A stretch of 64,000 nucleotides of DNA from Phormidesmis priestleyi ULC007 (GTDB lineage Bacteria > Cyanobacteriota > Cyanobacteriia > Leptolyngbyales > Leptolyngbyaceae). The stretch lies in NCBI RefSeq assembly GCF_001895925.1, contig NZ_MPPI01000016.1:21795-85794 (forward strand), written 5' to 3'. The notes under the pieces are model-generated. The model was not told where the DNA came from. It searched no databases and saw only the letters and a program-made list of their open reading frames with translations. The first letter of the stretch is position 1. The number at the start of each line of letters is the position of its first letter. A program made the translations under genes and the position numbers. Positions 25,970 through 34,514 of the stretch are shown here, in pieces.

Positions 25970-26344
25970 ATGCAAACGGGTCGATTCTTTTCACTGGGTA
26001 AAGGACGAGTCGGTCAATATCTTTCTCCTAGAGTTTTAGTGGTCAGAACGCCGTTTCAAAAAGCTGCAAAGCTTCGAGAGACTTGCTATTTTGGCTTTGA
26101 AAAAATCAGCCAAGCTCAAAAATTTGCCCATTCTTTGGCGAGTTCTGGCTATTTATTTCAATTGCAGCAGAGCGAAATGCTGACTCAGTTTCCTCACGAA
26201 ATCAAACTCTCTGGAAACCCTGGTATTGCCAAGACCCTCGCTTATTGGGATCGATTAGACCAGAAGCAAATCGCCTCTGACAAAGCTCATTCTAGCCCTA
26301 GTCGCAATCAAAATCAGCGATCGCTCACCCGTCTCGTCGCCTAA
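25970..26344 (+). CDS. Conserved hypothetical protein
   Basis: About 124 residues from ATG 25970 (MQTGRFFSLGKGRVGQYLSP); an in-frame ATG at 25883 would add 29 residues that cover a -10-like TACAATAG. Basic, soluble, with FQKAAKLRETCYFGFEKISQ and SGNPGIAKTLAYWDRLDQKQ as its most striking parts. I do not recognise a domain. It is the first of three small same-strand genes (25970, 26421, 26784) that look like a group. Confidence 0.55.
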   Translation: MQTGRFFSLGKGRVGQYLSPRVLVVRTPFQKAAKLRETCYFGFEKISQAQKFAHSLASSGYLFQLQQSEMLTQFPHEIKLSGNPGIAKTLAYWDRLDQKQIASDKAHSSPSRNQNQRSLTRLVA

Positions 26345-26420
26345 TGATTTCCCTGATTTTCAGGTTGCAACTGTCGTGGATTTTCACTACAATAGTACAA
26401 ATGATTCAAGTTCTTACCCT

Positions 26421-26687
26421 ATGACGAAACACTACATTCTGCACCTTGACCCTGCTGCCAAATATGAGTGGGATCGATGTTCGCTGCGTGACCCGATCAC
26501 CGCCGATCGACCCGCCTTTGCTGACTTAATTGCTGAAGCTGTCGGTGAGCAACCTGGCTCTTATCTGGTTGCCGTCAATCTCGAAGTCACCGTTTTAGAG
26601 CAAACAGGCCCTCAATCTCAATCGGCTCCTGCCCACGAGTTGCCCACCCGAACCGCTCTGCCCCAACTGCAAGAACTGGTTGCCTAA
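26421..26687 (+). CDS. Hypothetical protein
   Basis: 88 residues (MTKHYILHLDPAAKYEWDRC start). An acidic region contains RPAFADLIAEAVGEQPGSYL and a Pro/Ala tail. A -10-like CTACAATAG lies about 30 bp upstream, the same sequence as before the preceding gene, so it may have its own promoter. No known domain. Confidence 0.55.
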   Translation: MTKHYILHLDPAAKYEWDRCSLRDPITADRPAFADLIAEAVGEQPGSYLVAVNLEVTVLEQTGPQSQSAPAHELPTRTALPQLQELVA

Positions 26688-26783
26688 GGTTCTCGTGCGG
26701 TTCCCATTTTGTCGTTCGTAGTCTCAGTCTGGGGTGACTGATTTGGCTACTGGCTACTCCACCGTCTTCAAGGAATGTCAGAT

Positions 26784-27158
26784 ATGAAACTGCGTTTAGG
26801 TCAATATCCCGCCGCGATCGCGCAAGCTGCCCAACACGTCAATGAGCTAGAGCAAAACATTGCTGAGATTCGTCAGCACCTGGCTCGACTCGAAGGCAAT
26901 GCCGATATGGTCGTCGCCTTTGAAACCGCCCTTAAAAATGACAACCAGCGCAAAGCCCGCCGTTTTGAGGTTTTGCAAGTCAACCACGAATATTCTCACG
27001 CGATCGATGCCCTCAACCGGGCCGCCACCGAAAAAGCCAACGCCCTGGCTCATCTAGAACACTTGCGAAATGAGTTTAGCGTCGCCAAGCTAGAAACCCG
27101 ACTGACGATCGCTCAACAACTTACAGGTCTAGAGTCTCGTGAACTCGTTGGGTTATAG
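26784..27158 (+). CDS. Small coiled-coil protein
   Basis: 124 residues, mostly alpha-helical (VNELEQNIAEIRQHLARLEG; ALNRAATEKANALAHLEHLR), ending GLESRELVGL. AAGGA touches the ATG at 26775 but is nine bases from ATG 26784, so the latter is chosen. A strong terminator follows 20 bp after the stop, closing the three-gene group. Function unknown. Confidence 0.65.
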   Translation: MKLRLGQYPAAIAQAAQHVNELEQNIAEIRQHLARLEGNADMVVAFETALKNDNQRKARRFEVLQVNHEYSHAIDALNRAATEKANALAHLEHLRNEFSVAKLETRLTIAQQLTGLESRELVGL

Positions 27159-27178
27159 TGACTCACGACTAAATCACT

Positions 27179-27215
27179 AAAAGCAGTAGAGCAAATCGGT
27201 TCTACTGCTTTTTTG
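27179..27215 (+). terminator. Intrinsic terminator
   Basis: Stem AAAAGCAGTAGA/TCTACTGCTTTT around a GCAAATCGGT-type loop, followed by a run of T. A textbook rho-independent terminator for the 26784 gene. Confidence 0.85.
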
Positions 27216-27480
27216 TAGAGAGATGATCTACAAAAAAAATGACCCCCACCCAAGGTGCTTGGGTGGACGCACAAATCTCTCGATTCGTCATTGCCGAGAT
27301 CTTCGCCCCCTAAATCCCCCAACTTTGGGGGACTTTAAGCCCAAAACTCTGATTCAAAGTCCCCCAGAATGGGGGATTTAGGGGGCAGAAGCCGCTGACA
27401 ACGAAGCGAAAAACTCGTCGAACTGACATTTTTTATTTATAGAGAGATGATCTACAAAAAAATGACCCCCGCTCAAGGTG
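27216..27480. mobile_element. MITE-like element between 41-bp direct repeats
   Basis: TAGAGAGATGATCTAC followed by A-rich and AATGACCCCC sequence occurs at 27216-27257 and again at 27440-27480 (about 41 bp, a few differences). Between them is a G-rich-core element (core about 27305-27386) whose right part ends CTCGTCGAACTGACATT, the same end as the element at 13851. The long direct repeats are too large for a normal target duplication. Confidence 0.6.
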
Positions 27481-27536
27481 AAGGTCACTTAATTGATTCA
27501 AGTTCTTAATGAAGACTAGTAGAAATTGGCACATTT

Positions 27537-27890
27537 ATGCAAGAACAAATGGTAGATGTGATTCGCGAGTTAATGAAAACGCAGGGAATGAGCATTCGCA
27601 AAATCTCTGCTGAAATTGCTAAAGAACATGGCGGAAGTGCCTTGGGTTACACTCAGCAAATCAGTCGCATCTTAAACGATCCGTCTTATGACCCAAACTT
27701 CTCAACGGTTGAGAAAATTCTAACCGCTCTGAAATGCTCTCTATGGCAAACCAATCAAACCACTGATCTCAAAATCGTAGAAACTCGATTAGATCAGTTA
27801 GGCGGCGATGTGGCAGAGATGAAATCGACGATCGCAGATCTCTCCTCAGCCTTGGCAGAAATTAGCGATCGATTAGACCTTTCTGATTAA
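27537..27890 (+). CDS. Putative HTH regulator with coiled-coil tail
   Basis: 117 residues. The first 70 (VIRELMKTQGMSIRKISAEI, then YTQQISRILNDPSYDPNFST, ILTALKCSLW) resemble an XRE-type helix-turn-helix for DNA binding. The rest is a coiled coil (VETRLDQLGGDVAEMKSTIA) suited to dimerisation. No effector domain. Its target is unknown; the gene at 27949 follows on the same strand. Confidence 0.6.
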   Translation: MQEQMVDVIRELMKTQGMSIRKISAEIAKEHGGSALGYTQQISRILNDPSYDPNFSTVEKILTALKCSLWQTNQTTDLKIVETRLDQLGGDVAEMKSTIADLSSALAEISDRLDLSD

Positions 27891-27948
27891 CTCGCTTGCA
27901 TTTTGAGCAAGAGTGCTAAAATTTCCCCTATTGACCATTGCAGCCCTG

Positions 27949-28326
27949 ATGAGAATTATTATTACGCCCCAAGAGCTTGAGCAATATCGAGCCGAACTTT
28001 TTGATCACGCGGCGGCTCTAGATGCCCTGAGAGTCATTGAAGACTGTGATGGCGATTTAGAAGACGCTGCGATCGCTCTAGCTATTCGCTCAGGGCAAGA
28101 GCCTGACACCAACGATCGCTGGATCGAAGGATTAGCAAAACGCTGGCGACATGTGCTTTGCCACGCTGATTTGCAGGAGAGTTTAGAAGATGGGCTAAGT
28201 GGAGCGGTTGTGGATGCGATCTCGGCAAGCACCGAAATTCCTGCTAAGTTGGTGACTCCCGTCGCGCTCTATGTTTTAAAGTCAGGAGTGCAAAACTTTT
28301 GTCAGCCTCTAGCAGAAAAGGTTTAA
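27949..28326 (+). CDS. Hypothetical protein
   Basis: 125 residues from ATG 27949 (MRIIITPQELEQYRAELFDH). An all-helical acidic protein with CDGDLEDAAIALAIRSGQ and a C-terminal ALYVLKSGVQNFCQPLAEKV. An earlier in-frame start at 27913 is less likely because it covers promoter-like sequence (TTGCAT then TAAAAT). No known domain recognised. Confidence 0.6.
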   Translation: MRIIITPQELEQYRAELFDHAAALDALRVIEDCDGDLEDAAIALAIRSGQEPDTNDRWIEGLAKRWRHVLCHADLQESLEDGLSGAVVDAISASTEIPAKLVTPVALYVLKSGVQNFCQPLAEKV

Positions 28327-28461
28327 ATCTTAGTTACAATCTCAGAAAATAGTTGCCTTCTACAATTTCGCCGCTACAATGAGTCACAAAACAGGGCGAA
28401 AATTCTGAGATGCGTCAGAGCGCTGCATCTCTAAGACTTTTGTGAGTGGTTTGAGGCGACT

Positions 28462-29325
28462 ATGAAAAGAGAACTGAGACGAATCGAAGAGACACTGCAC
28501 CAGATCGATCGCACCGCAACGGTGTTGGCTCCGAGCGATAATCCTGCTTCGACTCGTTCTGGCTCATCCGCTTCAGCGATTAAGTCAGTGTCTTTTGAAT
28601 TGCAGCCCAAGACTGCAAAAGTCAGTTCTGCAAAAGTTGTTGCTTCGCCTCAACCTGCGACGATCGATGACTCTCAGATCGTTAGGCAGCTTGCTCCCGC
28701 CGTGACTGATCCGGCTCCAGCGATGCCAGCCCCGACCCTAGAGCCATTGAAAGTTTTTGTCCAACCTTTTTCGGTCGAAGAAACTGAGGCAAAAATTCCC
28801 AATCTGCCTAAACTCAAAGCACCTAGTTTTAGCAGCCATCGAAATGGGGCAAACCCAGCTCTAGCGACCAATCTGCTGATTGAAATTCAAACGATCGTGG
28901 AAGGGTGGCAAACTGAGTTACACCAGATTTTGCGGCAAATTCAAGATTTATATCTAGAAGGGCCGATCGTTGATGGCTGGCTAGAATCTCACTCCCGCGA
29001 ACCAGAGGTTGACTCGTCGGTGTTGCGACACGCCGAAGTCGATCGGTTGATGGACTATGTTGAAGAAATTTGCTCGACTCAAGATCCCCAAAACCAGCCC
29101 GTCGCTTGTGAATCACCCCGCACTGGCTATCGGCTCTGTGGTCTTAACCCGGATGGACAGTTGTGGTCTTGTCCCTGCCCTTCTGAGCAAGTGGCAAGTC
29201 TAGGTCTGGCGATCGCTCGTCATCAAAAACTCCGCCAACTCTTAGGGCGCAAGCAAGACTTAGAAACGCGGCTCAATCATCTAGCGCAAACCCTTGTCGT
29301 TATGCACAGCCACCTCAAGGAATAA
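28462..29325 (+). CDS. Hypothetical coiled-coil/Pro-Ala-rich protein
   Basis: 287 residues. A short N-terminal coiled coil (RELRRIEETLHQIDRTATV) is followed by a disordered Ala/Ser/Pro region (about 25-130). The C-terminal helical domain contains a small Cys-containing stretch (CGLNPDGQLWSCPCPSEQV) that could bind metal, and ends in helices (RKQDLETRLNHLAQTLVVMH). GAGG precedes the ATG. No family recognised. Confidence 0.6.
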   Translation: MKRELRRIEETLHQIDRTATVLAPSDNPASTRSGSSASAIKSVSFELQPKTAKVSSAKVVASPQPATIDDSQIVRQLAPAVTDPAPAMPAPTLEPLKVFVQPFSVEETEAKIPNLPKLKAPSFSSHRNGANPALATNLLIEIQTIVEGWQTELHQILRQIQDLYLEGPIVDGWLESHSREPEVDSSVLRHAEVDRLMDYVEEICSTQDPQNQPVACESPRTGYRLCGLNPDGQLWSCPCPSEQVASLGLAIARHQKLRQLLGRKQDLETRLNHLAQTLVVMHSHLKE

Positions 29326-29423
29326 CTCCACTTATTATTAATCCTTGTCAGATAAGGATTGGTATAAAGATAGTGCTTTGCCGGACTGATTGATGCGATC
29401 GCACATCGTTGATTAATTGGGTA

Positions 29424-29534
29424 TTGCAGAATAGAGGGATGATTTGGGTAGGGGCAATCCCCCCGTGGTTGCCCGACCTCAGGGGTAGGCACGGGGGCGC
29501 TACCCCTACAACCATTTCATTCCTGATTCTGCAA
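29424..29534. repeat. REP-type element TTGCAGAAT...ATTCTGCAA
   Basis: Outer inverted arms TTGCAGAAT/ATTCTGCAA enclose GTAGGGGC...GCTACCCCTAC and internal GTGGTTGCCC/GGGTAGGCACGGG. It is the longest member of a family with partial copies near 21765, 35191, 40340 and 49810. It lies between two convergent genes and may end transcripts from both. Confidence 0.65.
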
Positions 29535-29548
29535 CACCGTTAATCACC

Positions 29549-30448
29549 CTAAAATTGTTCTAGCCCCAGAAACTGGGTTGAACTTTCGGCAGTCGCGGCT
29601 CTGCAACTACTAGAAATGACGCGCGCGTCGAACACTTCAATGCGACAGGTGCCAGTTGTGTTGTTCAGCACTCGCAGGTTGGCGGAAGAGGTGTAACTCC
29701 TGACGCGACCATCTAATGTAAAGCTATTGGGAACCGAACCATTGGTGCGTCGAATCACTGCACCCCGATATTGAACTCGCGCTCTAGGGGCATCCGTTCG
29801 TCCTCCTGGCTCTGTGAGTTCAAAGCCAAAATTATCTCGATCGATGGTCAGGACAGTCGTTGCAGTTCGTCCTCTCGTAAAAGCAGAACCCTGAGCCACT
29901 CCTCTGCCCTGGAAAGTTCCTTGCACAGCAGGAGGAGTTGGATTCCCTGGATTGGTGTTTTGAGAGAGATAGCGTAGAGTGCCCGACTCGCGATCGGTTC
30001 GATAAAAGATAGTCAATTGACCTGGGTTAGCTACCTCATACCGTTGAGCACCTTGTAATGCTTTCAGATATCGCGACTCCTGGGTCATGAGAGGCTCCTC
30101 ACAAGCCTTAAACGTGGTGGCAAGCGGGCCAATCTTCAATTGATTACCCCGCGTTTGGAAGCCCCCATTAAAGCGATTGCATCCACCTGTACCCGTGACG
30201 CGATCGCCCGCAAAGTCTGCGGTTAAGTCAGTCGAGGGAACCATCGGAGTCGGAGCGCTTGATTCTGTCATGTTTGACAGTCGCCAATTTCCGATGATTA
30301 AGGAAGAGGATTGAGCCGTTTGAAAAGGCAGTTTTTTGGGGAAGGGCTGTGCCATTACGGGGCTTGCCGCCGTAACACCAACTGATCCAACTATCAGAGT
30401 GGCGATGCAACCCGCTAATGGTTGACTGTATGCAGTTTTATAGTTCAT
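29549..30448 (-). CDS. Exported META-domain protein with C-terminal repeat domain
   Basis: 299 residues with a signal peptide (cleaved near VMAQP). The middle (about 50-160) is a META/HslJ-type domain: IGNWRLSNM, FAGDRVTGTGGCNRFNGGFQ, GPLATTFKACEEPLM. The C-terminal 130 residues (FQGRGVAQGSAFTRGRTATT to the end) form a domain shared with the next gene and with a truncated copy at 46998. That domain ends with paired cysteines (TCRIEVFD, SSSCRAA), suggesting a disulfide. Function unknown. Confidence 0.75.
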   Translation of the reverse strand: MNYKTAYSQPLAGCIATLIVGSVGVTAASPVMAQPFPKKLPFQTAQSSSLIIGNWRLSNMTESSAPTPMVPSTDLTADFAGDRVTGTGGCNRFNGGFQTRGNQLKIGPLATTFKACEEPLMTQESRYLKALQGAQRYEVANPGQLTIFYRTDRESGTLRYLSQNTNPGNPTPPAVQGTFQGRGVAQGSAFTRGRTATTVLTIDRDNFGFELTEPGGRTDAPRARVQYRGAVIRRTNGSVPNSFTLDGRVRSYTSSANLRVLNNTTGTCRIEVFDARVISSSCRAATAESSTQFLGLEQF

Positions 30449-30461
30449 TTTGTACTCCAGA

Positions 30462-31025
30462 TTAAAATTGTTCTAGCCCCAGAAACTGGGTTGAACTCTC
30501 GGCAGTCGCAGCTCTGCAACTACTAGAGAGCACGAGGGAGTTGAATACTTCAATCCGACAAGTGCCCGTTGTGTTGTTAAGCACTCGCAGGTTGGCAGAA
30601 GAGGTGTAACTCCTGACGCGACCGTCTAATGTAAAGCCGCCGGAGGTCGCACTGGTTGTTTTGTTTGTCTGCCGAATGATTGCACCCCGATATTGAACTC
30701 GTGCTCTGGGTGCATCCGTTCGTCCTCCTGGCTCTGCCAGTTCAAAGACAAAATTATCTCGGTCAATGGTCAGGACAGTCGTTGCAGTCCGTCCTCTCGT
30801 AAAAGCAGAACCCTGAGCCACTCCTCGGCCCTGGAAATTTGTTTGAACAGCAGGACGGGGTGAATTCCCTGGAGTTGCTTGTCCCACTATAGGGACATTA
30901 GAAGGGGCAAGTTTCGACTGAAATTTCTGGTCAGTGATTTGAGCATTCGCGCCGGAAAGCAACGATGACCCCAGGGCTGCTATGAGGGCCGTGACTCCAG
31001 TCAAACAACAAATCTGCTTAAACAT
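30462..31025 (-). CDS. Exported protein with the same C-terminal domain
   Basis: About 187 residues. A signal peptide (CCLTGVTALIAALGSSLLSG) is followed directly by the domain found at the C-terminus of the preceding entry, over 85% identical by eye including TVLTIDRDNF, RVQYRGAIIR, VRSYTSSANLRVLNNTTGTC and STQFLGLEQF. It lacks the META domain. GAGGAG lies before ATG 31025. The two genes are 14 bp apart and arose by duplication. Confidence 0.75.
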   Translation of the reverse strand: MFKQICCLTGVTALIAALGSSLLSGANAQITDQKFQSKLAPSNVPIVGQATPGNSPRPAVQTNFQGRGVAQGSAFTRGRTATTVLTIDRDNFVFELAEPGGRTDAPRARVQYRGAIIRQTNKTTSATSGGFTLDGRVRSYTSSANLRVLNNTTGTCRIEVFNSLVLSSSCRAATAESSTQFLGLEQF

Positions 31026-31040
31026 CATGCATCTCCTCAA

Positions 31041-31652
31041 TTATGGAATGGGGTTTTCTGTAAAAATTTTGCTGGGGTGATACCCATTAACATCACCTCA
31101 AATTAGACGGTACGATCGCTGCATTTGAGCCTGTAATTGTAATTTAATTCGGCAGTGCTTTTTACCACAAGCCGCTGACGATTTGAGAAGTGAAGCGTAA
31201 AAACTCCGACTCTTGAGCAGTTTTATAAAAGATCTGTAACCGCTGGTTACTCACCCTGAATAAAGGCTTGCAGTTCACCCTATGCACCGCAATGGTAGAT
31301 CAATTCTCAACTTACTCTATAAAGATAAGAAACTTATAGGACGCACGAAGTTTGATCCCCAACCCGATTAGAAAGGGGATTTTCGGAATTAAGACCAGAA
31401 TTTATGTAGGGGCATGGCACTGCCGTGCCTATTGACATTGCAAGTCACCGAGGGTGCGACCTCTACCTGATACTAAAGTGACTCAAGCCTCCTGCTGATA
31501 AGGTTTTTGAACGATTTCACAGTAGTCTTTTTGATTATTCATTGATCAATTTTACAGGCACTCAAAACCCTTATGGAGCAAAAGGTAATCGGTTTTTTCC
31601 AATGTATCGGATGGAGGTCGCACCCGTCACCGACATGATTTAATTCACGATC
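31041..31652. other. Intergenic region, about 600 bp
   Basis: AT-rich and without convincing reading frames. A GTAGGGGCATGGCACTGCCG repeat fragment lies near 31406. It carries the promoter for the exported-protein pair on the minus strand, not identifiable by eye. Confidence 0.5.
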
Positions 31653-32234
31653 CTAAGTGTGATGACCACCGTTGACTTGAAGAACAGTGCCAGTGACGAA
31701 ACTACTGGCGATCGGTGACAGCAAAAAACCGACTGCCCAAGCAACCTCTTCTGGTTTGCCGAAGCGCCGAAACGGAATCTCTGCCGTGATTTCTTCCTTG
31801 ACTTTATCTGGAATTGCTCCAGTCATTTCAGTCTCGATAAATCCCGGTGCCACAGCATTGGCTCGGACTCCGTAGCGTGCCGCTTCTAATGCGAGAGATT
31901 TGGTCAGACCGATCGCGCCTGCTTTAGATGCGGCGTAGTTTGTCTGTCCAATGTTTCCTCGCTCACCCGAAATCGAACTGATACAGACGATCGAGCCTTC
32001 TCGTCGGTCATACATTTTGGGGATCACAGGTTTCAGCGTGTTGTAGATTCCCTTCAAGTTTGTATCGATGACCGCATCCCAATCATCGATCGCTAATTTA
32101 GGAAAAAAGTTATCACGCGTAATTCCAGCATTTGCAACAATTCCGTAAATCGGCCCTAATTTCTGTTCTACAACTTCTGCCATCAAGTCGGGATCGGTAA
32201 CATCGGCTTGAATTGCCAGAACATCATTAGGAAC
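31653..32234 (-). pseudogene. phaB: 5'-truncated acetoacetyl-CoA reductase
   Basis: The frame covers about 190 residues, from VLAIQADVTDPDLM to the end (VTGTVLQVNGGHHT). NAGITRDNFFPKL, SSISGERGNIGQTNYAASKA (catalytic Ser/Tyr/Lys) and FRRFGKPEEVAWAV identify PhaB, the NADPH-dependent reductase of polyhydroxybutyrate synthesis. The first 50-60 residues with the Rossmann TGxxxGIG motif are missing, and a TAG stop lies in frame just upstream. A start at 32186 would give an enzyme without its cofactor site, so I call it a pseudogene. Confidence 0.75.
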
Positions 32235-32239
32235 ACTTA

Positions 32240-32576
32240 CTAACTAGCTTTTTTGTCTGCTGTCCCATCTTCTGCGTTGTTTGGAAGTAGTCATCCCAAA
32301 GTTACTTCTGGGTTTCAATGGTTAAACGTGCTGCCACCTGTTGAGCATTGATCACAGAATTGATCAGTTCTCGTTGAAAATTTAGAGTTTTATCTAAAGT
32401 TTCAGAAGAACTTACCTGAGTTGCCGCTTTAGGAAGGCTTTGAGTCCAGGTGTCAGCAAGCTTTTTCTGCGACTCCATCAGTTGCTCTTGGGACTCTTCC
32501 AGAGTTCTGTAAGTTTTTTCTGCGACTCATTAAGCTGTGCTTGAGAATCTGTAAAATAGTCACTAATAGCAACCAT
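32240..32576 (-). pseudogene. Frameshifted phasin-like gene
   Basis: Begins with a strong GGAGGTGA ribosome site and ATG 32576 (MVAISDYFTDSQAQLNESQK). After KLTEL the frame shifts, and QEQLMESQKKLADTWTQSLP follows in another frame. A TAA then interrupts after RLTIETQK before LWDDYFQTTQKMGQQTKKAS. The helical, Q/K-rich pattern and position before phaB suggest a phasin-like granule protein. Two lesions make it non-functional. Confidence 0.6.
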
Positions 32577-33190
32577 TGAACTTTCACCTCCAGTATTTAG
32601 CGTTTTTTGAGATGAATCTGCTTTGATTAATTTAGTTTGATCTTACAGAACGTTTCAATTAAAAACAAGATTCAGTCGATCGCAAATTGGGTAATGGTCT
32701 AGACCTGTAGTAGATCCGCGAAACTCTGCATCTCTATTAGGATTTACAGGTTACGCAGCACATGTCTAGAACATCACATCCACTGGGGCAAAATCGTCAG
32801 TGCTTACTTAAGCAACCCAACAAGAATATAACGAAATAAAAAAAACTTCAGAAATCCCAGGAATTGTATATTACTCTAATTTCAGATAATAAAGTTCCAG
32901 GAAGTCTGAATTAGCGTATCGCACTTGTGCTTTAGTGTACTAAGCTGACATAGTAAAGCAATTGCATTACAGACACAGTTGTCACTTCAAACAGGTCAAT
33001 TTTCTGGCTCATGCTTCTTTCTTTGTAATTTACCGTACTTCGTTTTTTGCACTGGTTGAGTCTATGGTGAACAAGGTAGTTGTACAAAATCAATTACCCA
33101 GTCGATCACCTGACAATCCCAAACTGGAACGAGCCAGTGTGAAAAGTATCTTGTCCACCTAATCTATGTCCAAGGCGAAGGAGTCAACTG
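32577..33190. other. Intergenic region, about 600 bp
   Basis: AT-rich. A 66-codon frame at 32962-33162 has no ribosome site or family resemblance and is not called. AAGGAG lies at the end for the next gene. No repeat family seen. Confidence 0.5.
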
Positions 33191-33553
33191 ATGACTGTCT
33201 TTCTAATTACTGTAGTGGTGACTGCACTGAGTTTATTGATTATCTCTAAATTGCCCACTGGCGTTGAAATTGATAATCCATTCATTGCGCTGATTGCGGG
33301 TGCGATCATTGGGGTATTCAGTGGAATCTATAGTTTGTTTCCCACCTGGCTGAGGGCAATTCCAGCGGTTCTCAGTCTGGGCTTAATTCCTCTCATTGGC
33401 AGCATCATTGTTTTTGGTTTGTCTGCCTGGTTAGTAGAAGGGTTCCGATTGCGATGGGGCATTGGCAGCGCTATTCTGGGCGCGATCGCTCTAGCAATCG
33501 TCAACTCCATCCTGTTTTTCATTCTGCGTCAGATTGGCTTAGTGCCCGTTTGA
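33191..33553 (+). CDS. Small membrane protein, phage-holin-like (copy 1)
   Basis: 120 residues with four hydrophobic segments (SLLIISKLPTGVEI, FIALIAGAIIGVFSGIYSLF, VLSLGLIPLIGSIIVFGLSA, AILGAIALAIVNSILFFIL). It resembles the phage holin family 4 superfamily of cyanobacterial membrane proteins, which are mostly not phage genes. AAGGAG lies before the ATG. A close paralogue is at 43437. No lysis genes are near, so a holin role is not implied. Confidence 0.75.
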   Translation: MTVFLITVVVTALSLLIISKLPTGVEIDNPFIALIAGAIIGVFSGIYSLFPTWLRAIPAVLSLGLIPLIGSIIVFGLSAWLVEGFRLRWGIGSAILGAIALAIVNSILFFILRQIGLVPV

Positions 33554-33685
33554 GAGATCCGATCCCAAGTTTCAGATATGGGGTAATAGTTCAACTGCGA
33601 TCGGACTTTCTATTGCAACATTGAACTTTACCCAAGCTGGTTCTAGTATTCATTTTGCATGTTCATCATCAGTGAGGATCGACTT

Positions 33686-34408
33686 ATGGTATCCACCTTT
33701 CCGCGCCAACAACCTCAATTGACACCGATGAAAAGGTTGTCAGGCATTAAGCTTCTGAGTTCAAGCCTTCTTTTGGCTGTAGGAGCCAGCGTTGCTTTCA
33801 GCACCAGTGCCAGCGCGATCGAAACCGTCACCCTGGTATTCAACGAATCACGAGTCTCTGTTCCGTTCAGCGATTTCCAGAATTTTGTCAAAACGGGTGA
33901 AACGCAAAGGACAAATTTGCAAGAATTTTTTGCCAAGATCCCCAACACTTCACAGGCAACCCGCACAGTGCTAACCCGTGAGATTGCGATTACTCGCCCT
34001 TTTAGTGAGCGAAACTTCAACAATCCGATCGCTGACTTTGTGCTGCTTCAACTGAACAATGTCCTGACTTCCAGCACCGTGCCAGATAACCTAGAACCCT
34101 TGCGAACTGCACTGGTTGCTTCCCATAAAGACGACCAACGGATTTCCATGCTGGAAGTAATTGGAAATTATCCCGTGAATGAAGTTGTGGTGCAGCTTCC
34201 CCGTGTGGAACGAGCATATAACCGGGTGAGTGCGTTTATTGAGAGGGTGCAGCCAGCCCTAGAAACGGCAAAGCTATTTTTGCAAGACCTGGTGTGTGAT
34301 TGCCCAACCGCTTCTACAAAATCAGATACGAAGTCAGAAGTCGGTAAACCTAATCAGGTTGCAAAAGACAGTTCTGCATCTTCGGTCAAGGCAGTGAAGT
34401 GCAAGTAA
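33686..34408 (+). CDS. Exported DUF1400 protein 1
   Basis: About 240 residues with a signal peptide (LLSSSLLLAVGASVAFSTSA, cleavage near ASAIE). The mature protein starts ETVTLVFNESRVSVPFSDFQ, the DUF1400 pattern found at the N-terminus of some cyanobacterial alpha/beta-hydrolase proteins; here no hydrolase domain follows. Two cysteines (DLVCDCPTA) lie near the end, also present in the next gene. GAGGA precedes ATG 33686; 33659 and 33728 are alternatives. Confidence 0.75.
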   Translation: MVSTFPRQQPQLTPMKRLSGIKLLSSSLLLAVGASVAFSTSASAIETVTLVFNESRVSVPFSDFQNFVKTGETQRTNLQEFFAKIPNTSQATRTVLTREIAITRPFSERNFNNPIADFVLLQLNNVLTSSTVPDNLEPLRTALVASHKDDQRISMLEVIGNYPVNEVVVQLPRVERAYNRVSAFIERVQPALETAKLFLQDLVCDCPTASTKSDTKSEVGKPNQVAKDSSASSVKAVKCK

Positions 34409-34514
34409 GTGTTTTGACATCAACTCCTAAGCCAACAACTGTCGAATTAGAAGGCACCGATCGTTAGTTGTTGTGACTTACACTCGCTCCCAATCCCTTA
34501 TTTTAATAAAGTTT

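Noticed and set aside
32962..33162. A 66-codon open frame
   Set aside because: No ribosome site, AT-rich intergenic composition and no family resemblance.
33191..33553. Phage holin suggesting a prophage
   Set aside because: No capsid, tail, integrase or lysin genes are nearby, and a paralogue lies 10 kb away among unrelated genes; the family is widespread in cyanobacteria.
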